A DNA stretch of 32,328 nt from Microbacteriaceae bacterium (GCA_022487185.1 JAKVJE010000011.1:1-32328), one strand, 5' to 3'. Shown: positions 1-10,375, counted from the first letter of the stretch. Program-made: numbers and translations. The notes: generated by a model from the letters alone, not told the origin.

Positions 1-362
1 GCACGGTTGATCTCATCCGCCAAAAACAGATTGGTGAACACCGGGCCGGGGCGAAAGCGGAATTCTTCCGAGGCCCGATGAAAGATCACCGCCCCCGTGA
101 TATCCGCCGGCAGGAGGTCGGCGGTGAACTGCACACGGGTCTGAGAGCCTCCGAACAAGTCCGCAAGCGATCGGGCCAGGAGGGTCTTCCCAGTTCCGGG
201 GACATCCTCCAAGAGGAGGTGCCCGCCCGAGAGGAGTGCGGTCAGCGCGAGCCGAATCACACGGCCCTTTCCGAGCAGCACACCCTCCAGGGCGGCAATC
301 AGGCCGGCGCACACGTCTCGGAAGTCGGCGGCCTCCGCATCGGACAGAACCGTCTCATCCAT
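1..362 (-). CDS. MoxR-family AAA+ ATPase, N-terminal part (runs off left edge)
   Basis: The first 120 residues of a MoxR-type AAA+ ATPase are present; the rest lies beyond base 1. The Walker A loop is seen as VPGTGKT at residues 54-60, and the Walker B/MoxR signature as LFLADEINRA at 112-121, preceded by the typical FRFRPGPVFTN segment. The ATG at 362 follows a GGAGATGAGG ribosome-binding site. MoxR ATPases are thought to act as chaperones that insert cofactors or remodel protein complexes, often with DUF58 (VWA-like) partners encoded next to them; such a partner would lie left of the window. It starts 60 bp after the stop of the giant Ig-like protein on the same strand, so it is probably in the same transcription unit. 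Family assignment is secure; the substrate is unknown. Confidence 0.93.
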   Translation of the reverse strand, partial: MDETVLSDAEAADFRDVCAGLIAALEGVLLGKGRVIRLALTALLSGGHLLLEDVPGTGKTLLARSLADLFGGSQTRVQFTADLLPADITGAVIFHRASEEFRFRPGPVFTNLFLADEINR

Positions 363-422
363 CCCACACCTCATCTCCGCTGTTCCAGGCGCACCGGCCG
401 TCCCCGCGATCTCCGCTCGTCA

Positions 423-3400
423 TCACAGTTCGCACACGATCTCCGCCAGTACCCCGACGCCGACAAGACCCCGCACCTGGACGACAATCCTCCCGCCGAG
501 CCCCTCTGGGACCCCCTCCAGCACGATCGCGCCGGCAGATGAGAGACGACCAGACCCGGCGGCCCCGGCAGCTCCGGCCCAGGTGATTTGCACCATCCCG
601 GGTCCGGCATCGGTGGTGCCCACAAAGTCCGGGCGGGGGACCTCGGCCGGGACCACCGTGGGGGCGTACGGCAGGGAATCGCTGTCGGGGACCGCCTCCA
701 CCGTGCCGCATTGCCCCAGGAGGCACAACCGGAACCGAGCCCGTTGAGTGCCGCGTGTCGGAGCCTCCACGAGGGTCGCTTCCATCCCATCGGGGACGCC
801 CCTCGGGGAGACGATGATCTCGCCATCACGCCTCCCGATCGCGTAGCGCAACTGGTCGGGGAGCTCCAGCGACATGACGCGCACCGTGCGCGGAACCCCC
901 AGATATGCATCTGGGTTGAGCCCCGCACCCTCCACCCGGGCGCAGATCGACAGGGCGACCTCCCGGTTCACCGGGATTTCGACGCTCACTTCGGCGGGGG
1001 CCGTTTTCTGGGGGCGGCAACTCCCATCCGCGGCGGCCCCGACCAGGCCCGAAACCCCCTCCCCCAGCCGGTCGGCCCCTTCCACCGTGAGCCGAACCCG
1101 GACGCGACCGGGAGAGACGATCTCCGGTTCGCCGAGTAGGACGGCATTCGGGATGGGGATCCCCCGTGCTTCCACAGTGGTGACGCCCGGGGAGGTGTCG
1201 GGCATCTCAGCGGCCGGCAGTGGCACGACATCCGAGAGCGCCGACACCGCCACCCGACGGGTCCCGCTGACCGGGATCTCAGAGGTCGCCTCCCCACCCG
1301 CTCCCGCCGCAACACGTTGCCCGTCCACGAGGAACGCCGTCGTCGAGGCATCTCCACGGATCCTGAGCACTGCCCAGCCCGGACGCTCCGGGTGGGGTGC
1401 AGTCTGGACATCGGGGGCCGCCGGGGGAGAATATGACATCACCTCCAGCTCCGTCTCCTGGAGAGATCGCCCAAGGGAGCTCACCGCCCGGACCAGGAGA
1501 CGCTCCCGTCGATTCGGAGACAGCTCGATCCGGCACAGCGTGACCCCGGGCCCTGCGGCGCAGCGCAGACGCTCACGCCCGCCCACCGAGAGTTCATACG
1601 CCGTCGTCGGCGGATCGTCTGCATCTCCGGCGACGAGGGCCACCGTCACCGAGGTCGCATCCACCCGCTGCAGTCGGGCAACGGGTGCCGCGGGCCTGGC
1701 CCGGTACTGGACCAGAAGGATCCCGGTCCCCCGATTGCCCTGCGCATCCACGAGGGTATAGAACCCCCGGATGAGCCCGGCCGGCGTCCCCGACGGAACC
1801 GAGATACGCACCCGGCCGCCCGACTGCGCCACCCCCACCCGCACGCCTGAGAACTGCACCGAGCCTGGGGGAACCGACACCGGACGGTACGGGGAGACTC
1901 CCCGGTTTGCCTCCAGGAGCTCCCCCTCCCCGGTTCCCGTCCCATCCTCCCGCTGGCCGATCGGTATCACCACAGTCTCCGCCTGAAGAACCAGAGACGG
2001 TACGGTGCCCACCCGAACCGAGAAGATTGCCTCCGAGTCACGGTCCCGTGCAGGTCGGTCAATCCAGGCGGAGACGCGGACGACACTCCCCTGGCGGGCA
2101 TATTCAGCGACGGAGATCCGAGCAGTGCTCCCCGAACAGGAGATGCGCACCGCCTCACTCCCGGGATCACATCCAATCGAGAGGTCGCCGTCCCACCCCC
2201 GCCGCTCCAGGACTCCCTCCAGACGGACCTCCCGGGATGCGCCCGGATCGACGACGGCGATCTGTGCACTCAGCAGAACCGGGGATGGGTCCCGAAGGAG
2301 AATCCGGAACGAGAGGAGGAGGACGGCCCTGGATGGGTTCCCCCGCCACCGGGCCTCGACCACACAGGCGTCCGTGGACGCGCTCCCGGAGCCCGTTTCG
2401 TACCGGAGCCTCGTCCCCTCCGCTACGCAGCTGGCACCTTCCCGCCGGCCGAGCGGTCTGGCCGAGAGAACCTCCAGCGGCTCTCCCAGCCCCAGCAGCA
2501 CCTCCTCGGCGAGCTCCACACGGATGGTCTCCCCCTCCCGCACCGAATAGGTCCGCTGCGGATCCCGCAGTTCGGGCAGCACCGCCGATCGAGCCGGAAC
2601 GAACAACACGCCGAACGACACCGCCGGCCGCTCTCCAGAGGCAGGAGGGGGAGCAGCCACCCGGAACACCACGGGAACCGGATGGTCCCGCAGCGTCCCC
2701 CGTACCACCGGCCCCTGAGCCCGGACACCCTCCCCGGACACCGGGGCGATCGACAGCTCTTCGGGGACGGCCCAGAGCACCCCGTCCGACAGCACATTCA
2801 CCGCAAAACGATCACCCCGGAGCTGGCCCGCGCGCAGATGCAGATCCGGTATCACCGGATGCGGAGGAGTCCCCGAGGGAGAGACCAGGAGGTGGATGCG
2901 GGCCCGCGCAGTCGCACCTGAGGGGGACTCAACTTCATACTCGTAGAGAAACCGCCCAGGAGAGGTCGGAGTGAAGGTGACTCTCCCGCCCTCCTGCTGT
3001 CGGGCCTCCGGCCCTCGACGTCTCCCGTCGAGCCCACGGATCTGATCGACCTTCCGAAGGCTCAGGGTCCCCTCACCGGCAGCCACGTCGTTCCCGAGCA
3101 GGTCGGCGGTCACTGCACGACCGGCATCGGTCTCGACCAGATCGGTGAACGCGATCGGGGCGATGGCCTCTCCCAACACCACAACCCGCACCGGGACAGA
3201 GGCGACACCGCCCCGTCCGTCGGAGACCTGCACGGTGGCGACGATCACGCCGGGCGCGCCAGCACTCACCACACGCACCGCCCCATCGAGCCCCAGCTGC
3301 ACAGCACCGGGCCCACGCTGGTCCAGAATCCGCTCAAACCGGAGCCGATCCCCCTCCGGGTCCTCGGCCTGCCCCGGCGGGGGAATATCGACGGCCCCGC

Positions 3401-6098
3401 CGCTGGGGACCCGTGCCACGATCTCACGCGGGGTCGGCGGGCTGTTGGAGGCGTCGGCGGGCAGCACCCGGACAAGCACCGTCCCCACATCCCCCTGCTC
3501 CGGCCTCCCCTCCACCGCCATTCGATAATCAACACGGAACACCCCGGGCTCAGAGCCGGCCAGATATCGCAGACCGGTTGCGGTGGGGAAGGCGACCGTG
3601 CCGCCATTCTCCGTTCGCCAGCTGGGGTCCATTCGGGCGAACCCGCCCCCGGAGACCAGGTCATTTTCCAGTGCCGGAATATCGGCCAGTTCCCCGGCCC
3701 GGACGGTGACGAAATCGGGCGCGGCCACTGCCTCGAGCGGGTCTCGGATACCTCCAAGGGAGGCCACGATCACCCCCTCCAGAACGCGCACCCCGTCCGA
3801 GACCGTGTAGTGCACCGTGCCCAGCAGCACAGGCTCCTCGTTCGGGGAGTCCCCCATCACCCGGATCCCAGCACCTGAGACTGCCTGCGCCTCGAGCCAC
3901 CCCTGCCCCGGTTCCATCCGAACTTCGAGCTCCTCCGCGACGAAGAGGTTGGGACCCATTCGGGACTGAAGTGCACGGAGCGGATCGACGACCACCTCCC
4001 GATCCCGGGGGACCAGTGCCAGCAGCGGGGAAACCAGCATCCGGGAGTCCGCCGCCCGGATTGCGATCAGCCTGACCCGCCCGGAGACGGTGCGCGAGCC
4101 GGACCGGATCTGCCAGAGGACGGTAGAGCTCCCCTCGGCAGCAGCCTCGGCGAAAAAGCCGAGAGCACCCGCCCCCGCTTCGACCCGGATGCTCCCGAGA
4201 TCCTGCGGCACGGTCTGTATGGCCGACAGAACCGGAATCTCGTCTGGACGCAGGCGCAGCCCGCGAACCGACCCTTCAAGGGACACCCATGTGCGGCGGT
4301 TTGCCGGAACCGTCCGGACGGCGTCGGTCCCGACAAGCTCCGGGTTCTCCCGCACCTCGACTGTCCAGGTCCTGGGCTCCGATACCTGTCCACCGGGATC
4401 CCGCACGGTGAACGTCACCGACGCCGGCCCCTCAGCCCCTTCCCTCGCTCGGACACGGATCTGCTCGCCGCTGGCAACCGCCGAAATCGGCCCCTCGGCC
4501 CTGACCCGGTCCACCATCAATGTGTCCGCCTCCGGATCGGCCCAGCCGAGGAGCCCATTCACCGTCGCGGTGCCACCGGGGGCCAGCTGGAGCACATCCG
4601 GCTCCACCCCTCCGGGAACCCGCCATTCGGGAGCCGTGTTCGGCGCACCCGAAGGCAGGACCGTCACCTCCGCGGAGGCCTCGACCGAGCATCCCCCGAT
4701 ATCGGAGACATGGAAGACGAGGGTCGAAGTGCCGCGCTGTGCCCCCGCCCGGAGGAGGAGTCCCCCACCGTCCGAATCGGCTTCGACCCGCCCCAAATCC
4801 GGCCCAGCCCACCGTGGAGCGGGAGACTCCTGCACGACAAGCGCATCCCCCCGATTCGGATCCGTCGCCCCAGCGAGCACCGCCAGCACCCCGGTCTGGC
4901 CAGCCCGGATGCCAAACCGGTTCCTCGTCGCCTCTGGCAGGGTCGGGCACTCGTTCCCCGAGGCCTCCCGAGGCCGAGAGTCGCTGCCGAGGCCCTGCCC
5001 CTCGCGAGATGGATGCCAGCGCGTGCTGCCCGCGATCAGGGACCATCGAGCCGGGGAAATATTTCTCCAGATCAGCCCCGCCCGGGCATCCCACAACACC
5101 AGTTCCTCCCCGGCATGGACGAAGACCGGGCGCAGCCCCGTCGCCTCCGGGACGCGGAGCTCTCGAAGCCTCCCGCACGAGCTGACCCAGAGACGGGTCC
5201 CCCTGGTCCACGCCAGATGCGTGCATCCCCTGGCCCGAATCGGTGTTGCGGGGGTTCCGGCACTCGGACCGGGCTGCCGGGACACCTTCCCGTCGACGAT
5301 TCGCAGCCCGCCCCCGGGAATGCCGATCACCAACACGTCCGACTGATCATTGGGTTCAGGCAACACCCCTCCCGAGGGGACGGTCACCCTCCTGGAGCCC
5401 GGAAGATAGACACGGCCGCGCTCTCCTGGAGACCCCAGCAGCACCACCCATCGCTCTCCGATCACCGTCAGTGCAGCCTCCGTGCCGGCGGGACGAGGCA
5501 CCTCCCCGACCCGCTGGAGCGCGGGGCGTCGCGCGCCGGTTCCCCGGTAGACCACGCCCCGATCGGAGAGCGCCCAGACGGTCCCCGAGGAGGTCATCGC
5601 GGCTGCCACCGCGCGCCCGCCGGGGATCGGGACTTCGGTCGCCGTTCCCCGGGCTGCCTCCTGCAGCGTGCCGACCGCCATCCGTCCCGTCGCCGAGTTC
5701 AGCAACACCACAGAACGCCCGGCGGCCTGGATCCGATCGGCCCCGAGCGGGATGCGGACCGGGCTGGGGCGCTCGGCCCCATCCAGCCGGAGCAGCGTGC
5801 CCTGTTCGCTCTGAGCCAGTGCCACGCCGCCGCCTTGGATCACTCGGATCGGGGTAAACTCCGGACCCTGGATCCGGACATCGGAGAGGCCCCAAACTGC
5901 AGTGTTCACCGCTCCCGTCGCCGACCCGCGTTCGCTGATCCCCCAGAGAGCCGGATCGGCGGGGTCCGACTGCTCTTTGACACCGGCCCCCAGTACGAAG
6001 CAGGCCCAGATCAGAGCCGCCACCGAAAGTACCGCCACCATCGTCACCGCGGCCCGGCGCCCGGCCACCCGGGAGAGAGCCCCACCGTTCCGGGTCAC
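423..6098 (-). CDS. Giant membrane-anchored Ig-like/fibronectin type III repeat protein
   Basis: This 1891-residue protein has a short basic N-terminus and one hydrophobic segment (about 17-38), so it is probably anchored in the membrane with the bulk outside. Residues about 50-370 are short repeated beta-rich units, possibly propeller-like (inference). From about 380 to 1330 run bacterial Ig/cadherin-like repeats, marked by ADPEAD near 523, ENDLVSGG near 813, EDPEGD near 912 and GNDVAAG near 1004. About 1465-1800 looks like three Fn3 domains, followed by a Gly/Val-rich C-terminus with no sorting signal. The start is GTG at 6098: it overlaps the TGA of the upstream kinase as GTGA, so translation is likely coupled. 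Large proteins of this kind beside a Hanks kinase and MoxR are known in actinobacteria, but their role is not established. A surface or adhesion role and phosphorylation by the kinase are guesses. Confidence 0.85.
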   Translation of the reverse strand: MTRNGGALSRVAGRRAAVTMVAVLSVAALIWACFVLGAGVKEQSDPADPALWGISERGSATGAVNTAVWGLSDVRIQGPEFTPIRVIQGGGVALAQSEQGTLLRLDGAERPSPVRIPLGADRIQAAGRSVVLLNSATGRMAVGTLQEAARGTATEVPIPGGRAVAAAMTSSGTVWALSDRGVVYRGTGARRPALQRVGEVPRPAGTEAALTVIGERWVVLLGSPGERGRVYLPGSRRVTVPSGGVLPEPNDQSDVLVIGIPGGGLRIVDGKVSRQPGPSAGTPATPIRARGCTHLAWTRGTRLWVSSCGRLRELRVPEATGLRPVFVHAGEELVLWDARAGLIWRNISPARWSLIAGSTRWHPSREGQGLGSDSRPREASGNECPTLPEATRNRFGIRAGQTGVLAVLAGATDPNRGDALVVQESPAPRWAGPDLGRVEADSDGGGLLLRAGAQRGTSTLVFHVSDIGGCSVEASAEVTVLPSGAPNTAPEWRVPGGVEPDVLQLAPGGTATVNGLLGWADPEADTLMVDRVRAEGPISAVASGEQIRVRAREGAEGPASVTFTVRDPGGQVSEPRTWTVEVRENPELVGTDAVRTVPANRRTWVSLEGSVRGLRLRPDEIPVLSAIQTVPQDLGSIRVEAGAGALGFFAEAAAEGSSTVLWQIRSGSRTVSGRVRLIAIRAADSRMLVSPLLALVPRDREVVVDPLRALQSRMGPNLFVAEELEVRMEPGQGWLEAQAVSGAGIRVMGDSPNEEPVLLGTVHYTVSDGVRVLEGVIVASLGGIRDPLEAVAAPDFVTVRAGELADIPALENDLVSGGGFARMDPSWRTENGGTVAFPTATGLRYLAGSEPGVFRVDYRMAVEGRPEQGDVGTVLVRVLPADASNSPPTPREIVARVPSGGAVDIPPPGQAEDPEGDRLRFERILDQRGPGAVQLGLDGAVRVVSAGAPGVIVATVQVSDGRGGVASVPVRVVVLGEAIAPIAFTDLVETDAGRAVTADLLGNDVAAGEGTLSLRKVDQIRGLDGRRRGPEARQQEGGRVTFTPTSPGRFLYEYEVESPSGATARARIHLLVSPSGTPPHPVIPDLHLRAGQLRGDRFAVNVLSDGVLWAVPEELSIAPVSGEGVRAQGPVVRGTLRDHPVPVVFRVAAPPPASGERPAVSFGVLFVPARSAVLPELRDPQRTYSVREGETIRVELAEEVLLGLGEPLEVLSARPLGRREGASCVAEGTRLRYETGSGSASTDACVVEARWRGNPSRAVLLLSFRILLRDPSPVLLSAQIAVVDPGASREVRLEGVLERRGWDGDLSIGCDPGSEAVRISCSGSTARISVAEYARQGSVVRVSAWIDRPARDRDSEAIFSVRVGTVPSLVLQAETVVIPIGQREDGTGTGEGELLEANRGVSPYRPVSVPPGSVQFSGVRVGVAQSGGRVRISVPSGTPAGLIRGFYTLVDAQGNRGTGILLVQYRARPAAPVARLQRVDATSVTVALVAGDADDPPTTAYELSVGGRERLRCAAGPGVTLCRIELSPNRRERLLVRAVSSLGRSLQETELEVMSYSPPAAPDVQTAPHPERPGWAVLRIRGDASTTAFLVDGQRVAAGAGGEATSEIPVSGTRRVAVSALSDVVPLPAAEMPDTSPGVTTVEARGIPIPNAVLLGEPEIVSPGRVRVRLTVEGADRLGEGVSGLVGAAADGSCRPQKTAPAEVSVEIPVNREVALSICARVEGAGLNPDAYLGVPRTVRVMSLELPDQLRYAIGRRDGEIIVSPRGVPDGMEATLVEAPTRGTQRARFRLCLLGQCGTVEAVPDSDSLPYAPTVVPAEVPRPDFVGTTDAGPGMVQITWAGAAGAAGSGRLSSAGAIVLEGVPEGLGGRIVVQVRGLVGVGVLAEIVCEL

Positions 6099-6883
6099 GA
6101 GGACCGCCTCCGCTCGGATCGGGAGGCCGACCGTGCCGCCCAGCTCTTCAGATCAGAGACCAGTGCCCCAGCGTCTGGATACCGCTCCCCCGCGTTCCGC
6201 CGGGTGGCGCGCACGAGGATATCCCGGAGCCCATCGGGAAGCTCCCGAGGCCGGATCCTTCCCCTGCTCCCGGACAGGAGGACCTCCAGGATGCGCCCCA
6301 GAGACCAGACATCGGCGGCCGGAGACCCACAGCTCACTCCGGAACGCACCTCCGGCGCCGTCCACCGCCCCGAAACCCCAACCGGGGCATCAGCAAGCCC
6401 GCTGAGCCGCACCGCCAGCCCGAAATCCCCCAGTCTCGGTGCACCCTCTCCGGTGAGGAACACATTGCCCGGCTTCAGGTCTCGGTGCACCGCGCCAAGC
6501 CGATGAAGCTCGGCGACGGCACCGGCCACGGGAATGACCAGGGCAACCGCCCTCACTGCCTCAAACGGTTCCGGGGTGACCCGGAGTCGCCCGGGGCAGT
6601 ACTCCATGGCCAGGTACGGCCGCCCCCCGTCGCAGATCCCGACCTCATACAGCGACACCACGGGGACGCCCCCGCCCAGAGCGGCCAGCAGATCGGCCTC
6701 CGAGCGGAAGGCGGCAAAACCATCCGGAGTCAGGGCCTCCGAGCGGAGGACCTTGACCGCAACCTGCCTGAGCGGCAGATCCTGCTCACACAGGAAGACG
6801 TCGGCGAAGCCCCCGGCGCCCAGCGGACGGATGCAGGAAAAGCCGTCGAGCCGCGGGGGCGCACCGGGGATGCGGTGGGGCAT
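6095..6883 (-). CDS. Soluble Hanks-type Ser/Thr protein kinase
   Basis: This 262-residue protein is almost only a kinase domain. The glycine loop is LGAGGFADV (21-29), the ATP lysine is in VAVK (K44), the catalytic loop is HRDLKPGN (133-140), the metal-binding DFG is at 153-155 and APE is at 176-178. All the residues needed for catalysis are present. There is no transmembrane helix and no PASTA or other sensor domain, unlike PknB-type kinases, so it should be cytoplasmic or act through a partner. The ATG at 6883 follows a GGGAGG ribosome-binding site. Its stop overlaps the start of the giant Ig-like protein by 4 bp (GTGA), tying the two genes in expression. The membrane-proximal tail of that protein or the MoxR ATPase are natural candidate substrates, but nothing in the sequence proves it. 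Confidence 0.93.
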   Translation of the reverse strand: MPHRIPGAPPRLDGFSCIRPLGAGGFADVFLCEQDLPLRQVAVKVLRSEALTPDGFAAFRSEADLLAALGGGVPVVSLYEVGICDGGRPYLAMEYCPGRLRVTPEPFEAVRAVALVIPVAGAVAELHRLGAVHRDLKPGNVFLTGEGAPRLGDFGLAVRLSGLADAPVGVSGRWTAPEVRSGVSCGSPAADVWSLGRILEVLLSGSRGRIRPRELPDGLRDILVRATRRNAGERYPDAGALVSDLKSWAARSASRSERRRSS

Positions 6884-6973
6884 GGGGACCTCCCTGGGAT
6901 GGGAGGGACAGCGTATCGAGGGGCGGCACCGGCCACCGGGTTCTCCACAGCCCCCGGCGCTGGCCGGAGCCCG

Positions 6974-9598
6974 CTATTCCGCGCTGATGGCCGAGAGCAC
7001 CGGCATCCGCGCGGCACGCACCGCCGGGATGACCGCGGCAAGCACCCCGACAAGTGCCGAGAGCACCACAAACCAGAGCAGCTGCCCCCAGGGGATCGCC
7101 AGCGTGCTGAGTCCAGAGGAGGACAGCACCGACGGGAGCGCCGAAGCGACCCCCACCCCGATCCCGAGCCCCGCGAGGGCGCCGAGCACCGCGATGATCA
7201 CCGACTCGATCACGATCGTCCCGGCCAGCTGCAATCGTCCGAGCCCAACCGCGCGCATGAGCCCGATCTCCTGGGTGCGCTCGATGATAGAGAGGGCCAA
7301 GGTGTTGACGATTCCCAGCACCGCGATGACGATCGACATGGCCAGCAGGGCATAGAGGATGTTCAGGATGCTCTGCACCTGCTGTGCGCGCTCCGAGACG
7401 AATTGCTTCTGGTCGAGCACGCTGAGCACATAGAACGGTTTGGCCTCCGAAACCAGCTGCCGCCGCAGCTCGGCACGGGGCACCCCGGCCCGCGCGGTGA
7501 TGAGCACCGAGTTTGCCAGCCTCGACTGCGATGCCGGAAGCAGCGCATCAAAGGTCTCAGTGGAAATCGTCACGGGGACACCGAGGAACGACGAGTCATC
7601 GACAATGGCCCCGATGCGGACCCGACGTTCAATTTGCCCGTGCTGAGAGGTCAGCCGAAGCGTATCGCCGACCTTCCAGGAGTGGTCTTTCGCCGCCGTC
7701 TTCTGCACCACGGCCTCGCCCTGGTCATACGTGGACAGATCGCCATGAAGAGTGGGCATCCGGAGGGATTTCGCGAACGTTCCCCGGGTCACCGAAGCCA
7801 CCTGTACCGAGACTCCGTCGGCCTGGATGAGGCTGCCCGCACTGTAGCTCAGCACATCGGTGCGGGCCACGTCCGAGAGCTGTTCCACCTGCTGCTGGAA
7901 ACCGTCGGGAAGCCGGTACGTCGCCGACTGCACGATGAAGTCCGAGCGCAACGACTGGTCGACAATCGAGGAAACTGAGGCGGTCGTCGAACCCGCCAGC
8001 ACCGCCGCGGCACCAACCAGGGCCATCCCGATCATCAGGGCGCTCGCAGTCGAGGCGCTGCGCCGTGGGTTCCTCATCACATTGCCCTGGGCGATCGCCC
8101 CGAGCGGGCGCAGGAGGACACGGAATGGCCAGCCCAGAACGGTGGTCAGCGCACGAACTGCGAGCGGCAGAGCCAGCAGGGCGCCAAGGAGCACCGCCGC
8201 CGCCCCGAGGCCGAGCCACCAGCCAGCCCCATTCCCCTGGATGGCGGCGATGACGACAGCGGCACCCCCCAACAGGAGCAGTGCGACCCCAGCGGTCCCC
8301 CGTACCGTGAGGGGACGTTCAGGGCCAGACTGCTGCTGCATCGCGGCCACCGGCGGCACCTGCGCGGCCACGCGCGCGGGAGCCAGGGAGGCCAGCACGG
8401 TCACCAAGACCCCGGTGATCAACGCGATCAGGACCGTCTGAGGAGTGACCGGCGCCTGGAAGCGCAGCTCTGACCCCATCGCGGCGAGCACCGCCCGGAT
8501 CGCCGCGACCAGCCCGACACCGCCAGCGAGGCCGAGCAGGGATCCGATGAATCCCACGATCACCGACTGGAGAACCACTGAGAAGAAGACCTGCGCCGGG
8601 GAAGCCCCGATAGCACGGAGAACTGCAAACTCCCGGATGCGCTGCCGCACCGTCTGCGTGAACGTGTTCGCGATGATGAAGCCCCCCACGAAGAGGGCCA
8701 GAAGCGCGAACACCAGCAAAAAGGTGCTCACGAAACCGAGTGCCTGCTGGATCGACTCATTCGTCTCGGCCCGCATCTTCGCAGCGGTGCTGACGACGAC
8801 TCCACCGGAGACACCCGACACCCGGGACGCCGTGTAGCTGGCCTCAGCACCCGAGGTTCCCCGCACCGAGCCGGAGACCGCGAGCGCGGTGGCAACCCGT
8901 TTCGCCAGCGCTGCGTCGCTCTCGCCCCCTGACCCGTACACCATGAGGTTCGAGGTGGTCCCGTCCGAGTTGAAGGCCGACATCGCCAAGGACTTTGAGA
9001 TCCCGACCATGAGGACCCCAGATTCGGTGGACGCGTACCGGACCTTCCCGACCACCGTGACCGGGAGCACCGAGTCACCGACGATCACCTTCGTATGGTC
9101 ACCGATCGACAGCCCGGAGCGTTTGAGGGCTGGGGCCGTCAGCGCGATTTCCGAATCCGTTCGCGGGGCGTGCCCGTCGAGGACACGCAGCGCCTGCCGC
9201 GGCTCCGCGGAATCCATCCCCAGGAAGAGGGTGCTCGATCCCCCTTGCGCTACGGCCGTGCCGTTCTTTCCCACCAGGACACCGGTGCCCTGCATCGCCG
9301 GAGCCACATACGTGACACCGCGGATGCGTGAGACACGGTCCTCCAGGGAGAGGGGAACATTGCGGTGCCCGCTCAGGGAACTCGACAGCGATGTCCCGTC
9401 CGGAGTGGCCGTCTTGGCGCCTCGCACATAGACGTTGGCCACGTAGCCGGAATCCGTCAGCTGGGTGACGGTGCCCGAGAGGCTTGTCCGGAGGGCGAAT
9501 ACCCCGGTGATGAATGCGACCCCGAGGACGACGGCCAGCACCGAGAGGAGGAATCGCACCGGATGCTGAAGGATGCCCCGATACGTCGTCTTGAACAT
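6974..9598 (-). CDS. ABC transporter permease, MacB/FtsX family with two FtsX domains
   Basis: This 874-residue membrane protein has an N-terminal helix (about 17-37), an extracytoplasmic MacB_PCD-like domain, three helices with the FtsX signature (about 295-420, including IREFAVLRAIGAS), two further hydrophobic stretches (about 434-490), another helix near 515-540, a second outer domain, and a closing FtsX triplet (about 755-870, including TQEIGLMRAVGL). The duplicated layout gives about ten helices, typical of actinobacterial single-permease exporters. It starts 3 bp after the stop of its ATPase partner with GGAG ahead of the ATG. Relatives of this class act in lipoprotein or antimicrobial-peptide export and mechanotransmission rather than bulk uptake. 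The substrate here is unknown. No response regulator or sensor kinase accompanies it in the window. Confidence 0.93.
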   Translation of the reverse strand: MFKTTYRGILQHPVRFLLSVLAVVLGVAFITGVFALRTSLSGTVTQLTDSGYVANVYVRGAKTATPDGTSLSSSLSGHRNVPLSLEDRVSRIRGVTYVAPAMQGTGVLVGKNGTAVAQGGSSTLFLGMDSAEPRQALRVLDGHAPRTDSEIALTAPALKRSGLSIGDHTKVIVGDSVLPVTVVGKVRYASTESGVLMVGISKSLAMSAFNSDGTTSNLMVYGSGGESDAALAKRVATALAVSGSVRGTSGAEASYTASRVSGVSGGVVVSTAAKMRAETNESIQQALGFVSTFLLVFALLALFVGGFIIANTFTQTVRQRIREFAVLRAIGASPAQVFFSVVLQSVIVGFIGSLLGLAGGVGLVAAIRAVLAAMGSELRFQAPVTPQTVLIALITGVLVTVLASLAPARVAAQVPPVAAMQQQSGPERPLTVRGTAGVALLLLGGAAVVIAAIQGNGAGWWLGLGAAAVLLGALLALPLAVRALTTVLGWPFRVLLRPLGAIAQGNVMRNPRRSASTASALMIGMALVGAAAVLAGSTTASVSSIVDQSLRSDFIVQSATYRLPDGFQQQVEQLSDVARTDVLSYSAGSLIQADGVSVQVASVTRGTFAKSLRMPTLHGDLSTYDQGEAVVQKTAAKDHSWKVGDTLRLTSQHGQIERRVRIGAIVDDSSFLGVPVTISTETFDALLPASQSRLANSVLITARAGVPRAELRRQLVSEAKPFYVLSVLDQKQFVSERAQQVQSILNILYALLAMSIVIAVLGIVNTLALSIIERTQEIGLMRAVGLGRLQLAGTIVIESVIIAVLGALAGLGIGVGVASALPSVLSSSGLSTLAIPWGQLLWFVVLSALVGVLAAVIPAVRAARMPVLSAISAE

Positions 9599-9601
9599 GC
9601 G

Positions 9602-10375
9602 CTACTCCGCCCGGGCCGCAGCCACCGGAGAGTGACGCCGCAGCGCATCGAGAATGCCGTCCTCTGTGGGATGCACCAGATCCTCAACGATCTGCCCATC
9701 CGCGAGAAGCAGCACGCGGTCGGCATAGGCGGCAGTGGAGGGATCGTGGGTCACCATGATCACCGACTGCCGGAACTCATCCACACACGTGCGGAGGAAC
9801 CCGAGTACCTGCTGGGAGGAGACCGAGTCCAGATTGCCGGTCGGTTCATCGGCGAATACGACGGCCGGACGGCTCACGAGCGCACGAGCGCAGGCGACAC
9901 GCTGCTGCTGCCCGCCCGAGAGCTGGGACGGGCGGTGTTTGAGACGGCCCGCCAGCCCCACCACGCCGATAATGCGGTCGAGCCATTCCCGGTCGACCTT
10001 CTGCCGGGCAATGGTCAGCGGCAGGAGGATGTTCTCAAGCGCATTGAGCGTGGGGATCAGGTTGAAGGACTGGAAGATGAATCCCAGCCGAGAGCGCCGG
10101 AGACGGGTGAGCTGCCGTTCTGACATGCTGCTGGTTACTTCGCCATCGACCGTCACGGTGCCGGCCGTCACCCGGTCCAGACCCGCCATGCAGTGCATCA
10201 AAGTGGACTTACCCGACCCCGATGGCCCCATGATGGCCGTCAGGCGACCCCGTTCGAAGGTGACATCCACTCCCCTGAGCGCATGCACGAGGGTGTCGCC
10301 TTTACCGTAGGTTTTCACCAGCCCAGTTGCCTGAGCAATCGGCTCGGCCACCGCAGTCTCAGCCTCAGTCTCCAT
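9602..10375 (-). CDS. ABC transporter ATP-binding protein (MacB/LolD-like)
   Basis: This 257-residue ATPase has Walker [10 protein letters not shown], the Q-loop in [10 protein letters not shown], the signature [10 protein letters not shown], Walker [13 protein letters not shown] and the H-loop MVTHD. This is the MacB/LolD/FtsE subgroup, which partners with FtsX-type permeases; the permease follows 3 bp downstream. The ATG at 10375 is chosen because AGGAGG sits at the right distance upstream and the family fold begins about 15 residues in. The frame stays open far upstream to about 11398, but that stretch is only the antisense shadow of the divergent sirtuin gene. The two genes form a complete exporter without a periplasmic adaptor, as expected for a Gram-positive cell. 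Confidence 0.95.
   Translation of the reverse strand: METEAETAVAEPIAQATGLVKTYGKGDTLVHALRGVDVTFERGRLTAIMGPSGSGKSTLMHCMAGLDRVTAGTVTVDGEVTSSMSERQLTRLRRSRLGFIFQSFNLIPTLNALENILLPLTIARQKVDREWLDRIIGVVGLAGRLKHRPSQLSGGQQQRVACARALVSRPAVVFADEPTGNLDSVSSQQVLGFLRTCVDEFRQSVIMVTHDPSTAAYADRVLLLADGQIVEDLVHPTEDGILDALRRHSPVAAARAE

Noticed and set aside
4710-6506. Plus-strand 598-residue open frame opposite the Ig-like protein and kinase genes
   Set aside because: High-GC shadow frame rich in Pro/Arg with no domain; the minus strand has clear family sequence.
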